Shown one piece after another: positions 34,055-39,177 of a stretch of DNA of 39,177 bases (its first letter is position 1; every line of letters starts with the position of its first letter). Below the pieces are notes generated by a model. It was not told the DNA's origin and ran no database searches. It saw only the letters and a list, made by a program, of their open reading frames with translations. The position numbers and the translations under genes are program-made. The DNA is taken from positions 128,128 through 167,304 of the forward strand of contig JAUNHE010000008.1 in assembly GCA_030524105.1 (NCBI GenBank). The letters run 5' to 3'. Origin of the DNA: Rothia sp. (in: high G+C Gram-positive bacteria). GTDB taxonomy: Bacteria; Actinomycetota; Actinomycetes; Actinomycetales; Micrococcaceae.

Positions 34055-34572
34055 GCTTTGGTAGGTCTTTGCTGCCTGAGGTTAGGCGTCTTTCTTTCCC
34101 TTACCTTTTGAGGAAAATTTTGACTGGATACGTAACAGAATCCTGTGTTAGTCGAGGGATGCTGCTGAGTATAACTATACTCAGCTATTATGTGTAAATT
34201 AAATATTTATTGCGGTGGGATATTTTCTTTAGAATACTTAAAATGTGATTAATAAATTAATTCATGATATTGATAATTTAGTGTAGTTCTCCGCTATGGG
34301 ATGACTAAAAATGTGGGAATTTTTCCTGGTGGCTATGGGTAGTTACACTGATAATTTTCTATAGTGTTGAGTAGTGCCAACTTCTGTGCTGATAGTTTTC
34401 TCCTTGGCTGAGAGCATCTGCAGTCGCGGGCAGAGGAATGGCTGTCTTCCAGCAGGTCGCAGCGAATCCGACAAACCTAGTATAGACGTTTACTACTTCA
34501 GCGTAGGTATCGGATATTATCGTGATGACTAGGGAAAATTGTGTGAGTGTTGAGAATAGGTAGGTTGAGGGA
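34055..34572. other. AT-rich non-coding stretch between tRNA terminator and lanthipeptide operon
   Basis: About 520 bases hold no gene I can support. Base composition falls sharply (12 G/C in 60 at 34201-34260). I checked short frames on both strands. The longest on the plus strand are a 20-residue frame from 34190 (three Cys but only one Ser and no Thr) and frames of 17, 15 and 13 residues. None has a proper ribosome site or a lanthipeptide-like leader and core. The stretch contains the 22-bp palindrome at 34164-34185. A possible promoter reads TTTACT, 18 bases, then GATATT, near 34490-34520 (weak). Confidence 0.6.
34164..34185. promoter_or_regulatory. 22-bp palindrome, candidate operator
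   Basis: Ten-base arms gctgagtata and tatactcagc are exact reverse complements separated by two bases. The spacing is that of a dimeric repressor site rather than a terminator. It lies about 390 bases before the ABC ATPase gene and is isolated in AT-rich DNA. No regulator gene is in the window beside it. Confidence 0.45.
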
Positions 34573-35493
34573 ATGGTGTGTGAGTATGTGGTCTCGGTGG
34601 GGGAAGAGGTAGTTCTTGAGGTTGATGGGATTACTTTGAGTCATGGGGGCAGGGACATTGTGCGGGATGTTTCTTTCAGGGTTCGTCAAGGTACCATCAC
34701 GCTTTTAGCTGGTCCAAATGGTTCTGGTAAGTCTACCCTGTTGTCGATTATTTGTGGTTTGCGCCAGCAGTCTTCCGGGGTGGTGTCGCTTTCTGGTGAG
34801 CGCTATAGCGATATGGTTGACCCTGTTTTGCGGGTGGGGGCTTTTCTGAGTGCTGAGTGGCTTGACGCGGCTCGTTCTGCCCGTGAAAATTTGAAAATTT
34901 TAGCTCAGGCTGCGGGTATAGATGCTAGCCGTGTGGAAGAAGTGATCGAGATTTGTGGTCTTTCTGCTGCTGCTGATCGTCTGGTTAAGGGTTTTTCGTT
35001 GGGCATGAGGCAGCGCTGTGGGATTGCTGCTTCACTTTTAGGCAGCCCAAAATTCCTGATACTGGATGAGCCTGCTAATGGCTTGGACCCTTTAGGGATG
35101 GCTTGGATGAGAGACCTGCTGGTTGCTCATCGTAGCAATGGTGGTACGGTGCTTCTTTCTAGTCATTTGCTTCGGGATGCGGAAGATATTTGTGATGATT
35201 TAGTGGTGCTTGCGCACGGGGAAGTTCAATTTGCTGGTCCGCTTGCGGAGTTTGGTGCAGAGGCTGAGGTTATCAGCGAGTTTGCTTCTGATCGGTGGGA
35301 GGAGATCGTCAAGGTGCTTGCGGTAGATGCTGAGAGCCTAGATGGCGGTCTTGTGCGGGTGCCTGTGGAGCCCAGGCTGGTTTCTGAGGCAGCTCGGCGG
35401 TGCAGTGCGGACCTTACCTATTTGGTCCCTCAAAAAGGAAGTTTGGAAGAGAGCTTTCAGGCTCTTGTTAGTGGCAAGGATAGTATCCGATGA
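34573..35493 (+). CDS. ABC transporter ATP-binding protein (LanF/BcrA-like)
   Basis: This 306-residue ATPase has Walker A GPNGSGKST from residue 47. The Q-loop region follows, then signature FSLGMRQR, Walker B FLILDEPANGLDP, and the H-loop in LLSSHLLRDAE. It has the ~80-residue C-terminal extension typical of BcrA/LanF drug- and lantibiotic-export ATPases. Its stop overlaps the permease start (gATGAg), and lanM follows in the same operon. Export of, or immunity to, the lanthipeptide is therefore the likely role. ATG at 34573 is called, but gagg lies only two bases before it. The next codon, GTG at 34576, has the better spacing. Codon use is GT-rich, unlike the adnA and uvrD2 genes. Confidence 0.88.
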   Translation: MVCEYVVSVGEEVVLEVDGITLSHGGRDIVRDVSFRVRQGTITLLAGPNGSGKSTLLSIICGLRQQSSGVVSLSGERYSDMVDPVLRVGAFLSAEWLDAARSARENLKILAQAAGIDASRVEEVIEICGLSAAADRLVKGFSLGMRQRCGIAASLLGSPKFLILDEPANGLDPLGMAWMRDLLVAHRSNGGTVLLSSHLLRDAEDICDDLVVLAHGEVQFAGPLAEFGAEAEVISEFASDRWEEIVKVLAVDAESLDGGLVRVPVEPRLVSEAARRCSADLTYLVPQKGSLEESFQALVSGKDSIR

Positions 35494-36281
35494 GTTCTTT
35501 ATCTACGCGGTTTATTCGCCAGTTAAAATCAGAAATGACGATGGTGCGCACGGATCGTGCTGGTCATACTGTCTTGCTGGTGGGGCTTGTGGTCAGTGTG
35601 ATGTGGGGGGTCTTTCTGGCCTACCTTACTATCGTCTACCAGGATGAGGCTACTACTCCCAGTCCCCGTGTTCCTGCTGGTGGTTTAGCTCAGCTTGGTT
35701 ATTGTGCTCTTATGGTGTGGGCGGTGATCTTGCTTTTGGGTTCCAAAGCTAAGGGCTTCTGGAACATGCGTGTTCTGGTTGAGCCTGCTAGATGGATCGT
35801 ATCTTTAGCAACCCTGGTTCATCTGACGGTTTGGTCGGCGGTTTTTGCTGTCCTTGCGGTTCTGGTCTCTATGCCTGTTGGGGCCGCAGTCGTAGGAGTT
35901 ATGGGTTATGACTCGTCTTCTTTGCTTGGTTCCTTCGGTGAGGTGCTGACTGTTTTAGTCCAGATGGTGGGGTTTGCTCTTGGCGTGACCTGGTTTGCTG
36001 CGGGTTGGGCTTTGATATGTAACAGTATTGGTAATGCTTTGGCTGTTGTGCTGGTCTGGCCTTTTCTGCTGGAGGGCATGCTGCCTGACGAGGGGATAGC
36101 GGCCACCCTGCGTGAGTTTATGCCTTTCATCAACGGTCTTGCCTGGTACCAGGGTAATGAGGCTCTTCAGCTTCCTTGGCCTGCGCCGATTGGTTTAGTT
36201 TACTTCTTAGTTATTACTCTAGCTTTTGCTTTAGTTGGTGTGTGGGTTCGTCGTCATGAAACCCTGCTCTTGAATAGTTAG
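35490..36281 (+). CDS. ABC transporter permease (LanE/LanG-like, ABC-2 type)
   Basis: This 263-residue membrane protein has about six membrane segments: residues ~27-48, 68-88, 103-128, 150-175, 180-198 and 233-255. No long outside domain is present, as in ABC-2 permeases of lantibiotic immunity systems. It overlaps the preceding ATPase gene by four bases and ends 11 bases before lanM. With only one permease gene, the exporter would be a homodimer or would use a second permease encoded outside the window. There is no LanT-type transporter with a peptidase domain here, so leader cleavage must be done elsewhere. Sequence similarity in this class is low. The call rests on topology and context. 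Confidence 0.8.
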   Translation: MSSLSTRFIRQLKSEMTMVRTDRAGHTVLLVGLVVSVMWGVFLAYLTIVYQDEATTPSPRVPAGGLAQLGYCALMVWAVILLLGSKAKGFWNMRVLVEPARWIVSLATLVHLTVWSAVFAVLAVLVSMPVGAAVVGVMGYDSSSLLGSFGEVLTVLVQMVGFALGVTWFAAGWALICNSIGNALAVVLVWPFLLEGMLPDEGIAATLREFMPFINGLAWYQGNEALQLPWPAPIGLVYFLVITLAFALVGVWVRRHETLLLNS

Positions 36282-36292
36282 GTAAGTAAACC

Positions 36293-39121
36293 GTGTCTGA
36301 CATTGTGAATATACTGCAATCCAAACTAGATGTAAGTAAGAACTGGTCGGTAAACACTTTCGATAGGTACGTACGTCAGGCGTCTGAGTTTCACGATAAT
36401 CGTCGCTCTACGTTAGCTTATCAAGCGGTTTCAGCTGCAATAAGGGATACTTTCGTTTCTGATGTACTGACTGTTGTGCGTGCAGTTGGGCGGGCTATTG
36501 CACAATTACCGGGTACTCCTGAACTAACAGACGCCTTTCATAGAGCTTGGGAGGAAGCATGGAGGATGGAAGGTGGTCAGCTTCTCCAACGCTGGGTGAT
36601 GTCAGGGAGGCCTGGCGATAGGGAAGCTGTAGCGTTGCGTGCATCGATTGTCGCTGCTGATCTCTATCGCGCGCTGGCTGAAGCGCAATTGTGGTGGCAG
36701 AATGATGCGATTCAGCTGGGTGTGCAGTCGGCTGATCTCTGTGAAGTACTTCCAGGCTTAGGGGATTTTCACGGTGGACACAGAAGTGTTATGGCCATGC
36801 GTACAAAGTGCGGTCAAATGTGGATTCTGCGGCCAAGTTCAGGTGAACTTGAGTCCTTCATCGGGAATATTCTACGATGTTGCGAACTTTCCAACATTCG
36901 AATCACAGTGCCGGTTTTCAGCCAAAATGATCATTCTTGGTATCGTTACTTATCAGCCCCTGCTAGTCCAACAACAGCGACGGCTTTAACCATGCGAGAG
37001 GCAGGAGCACTCTTGGCTTGCGGATGGGCTTTGCGCGCCATTGATTTTCATCGGGGTAACGTTCTAATCGCATCGGGTAATCTGACACTAGTTGATTCCG
37101 AAACGTTCCTGCAACCGAAGCCCTCGCGTTGGAACAGCGTAAATGAACGCCAGTGGGCTGAGTCCGTTTTGGGAGTGGGGGTACTACCCCGTAGGGTGAG
37201 CTCGGGGGGTCCGGAATCTATTGAGGTAGGTCTGGTTCTTAATACGCCACCTTCTGACGGACGGACGCCCTTCCCACGGGCTATCATCACGGCTGATGAG
37301 AAGGGTGAAATTATGGCTTCCTGGGACCATAGCGCGCCGGCTATTAAAGATGGCCTTCATCTTCCCTCTGGAGAATCTCTCATAACCCCTTTGGCGGAAA
37401 AGTTCGTGGAGGGTGCTAATGAATGCCGTACTGCAATTCTTCGTCATGAGGATGCGGTGCTTTCACTTCTGCGTACTCCAGATAAGTATTACACTCCAAA
37501 AACCTCACGAGTAATCCTCACGCCTACGTATAGGTATGCGCAGATCCTGCGTTTACTGGCTCACCCATTGGTGATCTCGGACGAACAAGCATCGATTACA
37601 GCTGCTGCTACCATAAGTCAAAAAGGGGATCCTCAATTGTGGCCGGCAGAGGCAATGCAAATGCTCAGTGGAGATGTCCCGGCATTCGCTTGCAATTACG
37701 GTAGCACCAAATTAACTACGTTGCGAGGAGAAGAAATACCTGAAGAGCTAGGAGGGGGACTCTTCTACGTTGAACTCTCGCCCAAACAGGCGGCGATCAC
37801 GCGTATCCAGAACGAACTACCGCGTCAGGACTTATGGGATGAACAGATAAGATGGATGCACGCGGCATTTCGCGCGAGGGATGCACAGCTACCCGTCAGT
37901 TGTGATCCTTTGCCACAGGAAGAGTCCGATGAGTGTCGTGTGATTAACCGGATTGTAAACAGTATCGGAGATAATCCGGAGAGAATTTTTGGAGCTGATA
38001 GCTTATCAGTCTTAGTTGGTGAAGACTTCGACCGAGCTTGGGAACCTGGGGCCTGTGGTGATGAATTGTACGGCGGGATGGCGGGGATTATTAATGCCTT
38101 GCTATTGCTTAACGTGCCTTCTACTGCTCAGTTGCTTGAGCGTTGCCGTGCAATGGGACTGCGGTGGGCTCGGGATACCTGGAAAGGTGAACCTTCGTCT
38201 AAGCTAGGGCTCTGGGACGGCGCTGGAGGTGTACTGCTTACGTTAGTTCGTCTCCACCAGGGACACCCCGTGCCAGTAGAACTTTGCACCGCTATAAAAC
38301 GCTATTCTGATGCTGTATTATCCATACTTGGTAATAGAATGCGAGTAGAGCTTAAACAAGGTCTATCTCACATGTATATTGATGATGCAATCCAGGAAGC
38401 AGAAGTGATTGGCGGTTCAGCAGGCCGGATTCGTTTTTGGATTGAACTCAGTTGGCACGATGACGAACAGCTGGCAAAGATTGCATTGCGCACTGCCGAG
38501 CAAGAACTCAACTTTCTTCGTGCAGTTCTTTATCGTATCGGTGCTGCAAGGGATCTTGAGCCGGACAGGAGAGGTTATGCTCATGGTCTTGCTGGTATCT
38601 TGGACACTTATTTAGGGGCGAGTCGTATGCTTGGGCGGGACCTTACCGAAGACAACGACATTATTAGTAGCCACATGCAATCCATCAAAAATTGGCTACG
38701 AAATCCGGAGAATGTCCCTCTCGGATGGTGCCACGGACTAGCTGGTTACGCATTGGCGCTCTGGGAAGGTACCCATCATATGGATTTTCTCAAGGATGCA
38801 TTCAGCGCACTCGATCCTGTTATTGATAGCCTCTCACATGTAGATGTTGGTATTGGGCCATCTTCATGCCACGGTGCCGCTGGAATCGTGGAAACTCTTG
38901 ATGTGGTATCTGCACATTATCCGGTCCTTGAAACGCATGCGCAGTACTGTGAGAGTGTCCTCAGGAGAGCGCTTTCGGAGGAATCAACTTTTAAGGAATC
39001 TGGCGCCACGGCCTTGATGTGTGGGTTGGCTGGGGTAGTTACCACTATCGGGGCAGTCCGACGTCCGTGTGGAATTGTAACTGCACCGTGGCATGAGAGG
39101 CTTGGTCCTGACGGTCGTTGA
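36293..39121 (+). CDS. lanM: class II lanthipeptide synthetase LanM (divergent dehydratase domain)
   Basis: This 942-residue bifunctional enzyme would dehydrate Ser/Thr in a precursor peptide and then form thioether rings. The N-terminal DUF4135 kinase-like half has GDFHGGHRSV (D158, H160), AIDFHRGN (D251, H253, N256) and LVDSETF (D268, E270). The expected ATP-binding Lys of the YKPR motif is R180 (WILRPSS). The C-terminal LanC half starts about residue 570 (LYGGMAGIINALLLL). It has H764 (YAHGLAG) and the full zinc set C813 (GWCHGLAG), C859 and H860 (SSCHGAAG), so cyclase chemistry looks intact. The start is GTG; the agg of its weak ribosome site overlaps the permease stop. Length is at the short end for LanM. 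No precursor gene is seen in the 56 bases after it. Confidence 0.92.
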   Translation: MSDIVNILQSKLDVSKNWSVNTFDRYVRQASEFHDNRRSTLAYQAVSAAIRDTFVSDVLTVVRAVGRAIAQLPGTPELTDAFHRAWEEAWRMEGGQLLQRWVMSGRPGDREAVALRASIVAADLYRALAEAQLWWQNDAIQLGVQSADLCEVLPGLGDFHGGHRSVMAMRTKCGQMWILRPSSGELESFIGNILRCCELSNIRITVPVFSQNDHSWYRYLSAPASPTTATALTMREAGALLACGWALRAIDFHRGNVLIASGNLTLVDSETFLQPKPSRWNSVNERQWAESVLGVGVLPRRVSSGGPESIEVGLVLNTPPSDGRTPFPRAIITADEKGEIMASWDHSAPAIKDGLHLPSGESLITPLAEKFVEGANECRTAILRHEDAVLSLLRTPDKYYTPKTSRVILTPTYRYAQILRLLAHPLVISDEQASITAAATISQKGDPQLWPAEAMQMLSGDVPAFACNYGSTKLTTLRGEEIPEELGGGLFYVELSPKQAAITRIQNELPRQDLWDEQIRWMHAAFRARDAQLPVSCDPLPQEESDECRVINRIVNSIGDNPERIFGADSLSVLVGEDFDRAWEPGACGDELYGGMAGIINALLLLNVPSTAQLLERCRAMGLRWARDTWKGEPSSKLGLWDGAGGVLLTLVRLHQGHPVPVELCTAIKRYSDAVLSILGNRMRVELKQGLSHMYIDDAIQEAEVIGGSAGRIRFWIELSWHDDEQLAKIALRTAEQELNFLRAVLYRIGAARDLEPDRRGYAHGLAGILDTYLGASRMLGRDLTEDNDIISSHMQSIKNWLRNPENVPLGWCHGLAGYALALWEGTHHMDFLKDAFSALDPVIDSLSHVDVGIGPSSCHGAAGIVETLDVVSAHYPVLETHAQYCESVLRRALSEESTFKESGATALMCGLAGVVTTIGAVRRPCGIVTAPWHERLGPDGR

Positions 39122-39177
39122 AGGGGGTGCTTCTATAGTTTTCGTCAAGCTCCAACCGGCTCACGAGACTCATAAAA

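Noticed and set aside
34190-34252. 20-residue frame with three Cys upstream of the lan operon as a precursor peptide
   Set aside because: It has no ribosome site, a single Ser and no Thr to dehydrate, no leader, and lies in very AT-rich DNA. It looks like a chance frame.
34301-34485. Other short plus-strand frames (13, 17 and 15 residues) and a 24-residue minus-strand frame as lanthipeptide precursors
   Set aside because: All lack Cys in a Ser/Thr-rich core, lack leaders and have no properly spaced ribosome sites.
34498-34689. 63-residue minus-strand frame over the start of the ABC ATPase gene
   Set aside because: It overlaps the real gene, is His/Asn/Pro-rich with no family features, and has no ribosome site.
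34008-39177. Second copy of the tRNA 3' end as an att site
   Set aside because: I saw no repeat of the last 15 or more bases of the tRNA to the right within the window; it could lie outside.
1-39177. CRISPR arrays, insertion sequences, rRNA genes, integrases
   Set aside because: I found no regularly spaced repeats, transposase frames, rRNA or recombinase motifs anywhere in the window.

Overview
The window looks like chromosomal DNA of a Gram-positive actinobacterium, most likely a member of the Micrococcaceae (Rothia is my best guess; this rests on gene order and protein resemblance, not on a search). Two blocks carry the signal. The first is a coproporphyrin-dependent haem cluster with an actinobacterial HemQ. 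The second is the order adnA-adnB-(phosphotransferase)-nudC-uvrD2-(DUF2342)-(PDZ/Lon protease)-UPF0182, which follows the mycobacterial Rv3202c-Rv3193c neighbourhood. GTG starts, and several starts that fit leaderless transcripts, also suit this group.

Layout. 1-8691 (+): haem genes hemE (5' end missing), hemG/cgoX, hemQ/chdC, hemH/cpfC, hemC, hemD, hemB, hemL. Most are abutting or overlapping, so this is probably one or two operons. Together they cover glutamate-1-semialdehyde to haem through coproporphyrin; hemA is not in view. 8688-10049 (-): a secreted alkaline phosphatase. 10228-12905 (-): an AT-richer ABC ATPase and large permease resembling lactococcin-972-type transporters, with no peptide gene. 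12938-13621 (-): a DnaQ-like exonuclease. 13764-20557 (+): the AdnA and AdnB helicase-nuclease subunits for double-strand break resection. 20554-22421 (-): an unknown lipoprotein and a phosphotransferase-fold protein lacking its metal-binding Asp. 22457-26186 (+): nudC with a lost zinc ribbon, a short uvrD2, and a YgjP/WLM-type metallopeptidase. 26191-27612 (-): a DUF2342 protein. 27777-28892 (+): a membrane PDZ/Lon-like protease. 28972-30543 (-): a HerA/DUF853 ATPase. 30807-33842 (+): a UPF0182 membrane protein. 33934-34007: initiator tRNA-Met with a clear promoter and terminator.

Directly after the initiator tRNA the character changes. About 520 bases of AT-rich DNA without a convincing gene contain a near-perfect 22-bp palindrome, and a three-gene operon follows: ABC ATPase, ABC permease, and a class II lanthipeptide synthetase (LanM). 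The LanM cyclase half keeps its zinc ligands. The dehydratase half is divergent and has Arg where the family's KP-motif Lys is expected. No precursor peptide is visible, so it probably lies just beyond the right edge. This tRNA-flanking lanthipeptide locus is the most interesting part of the window.
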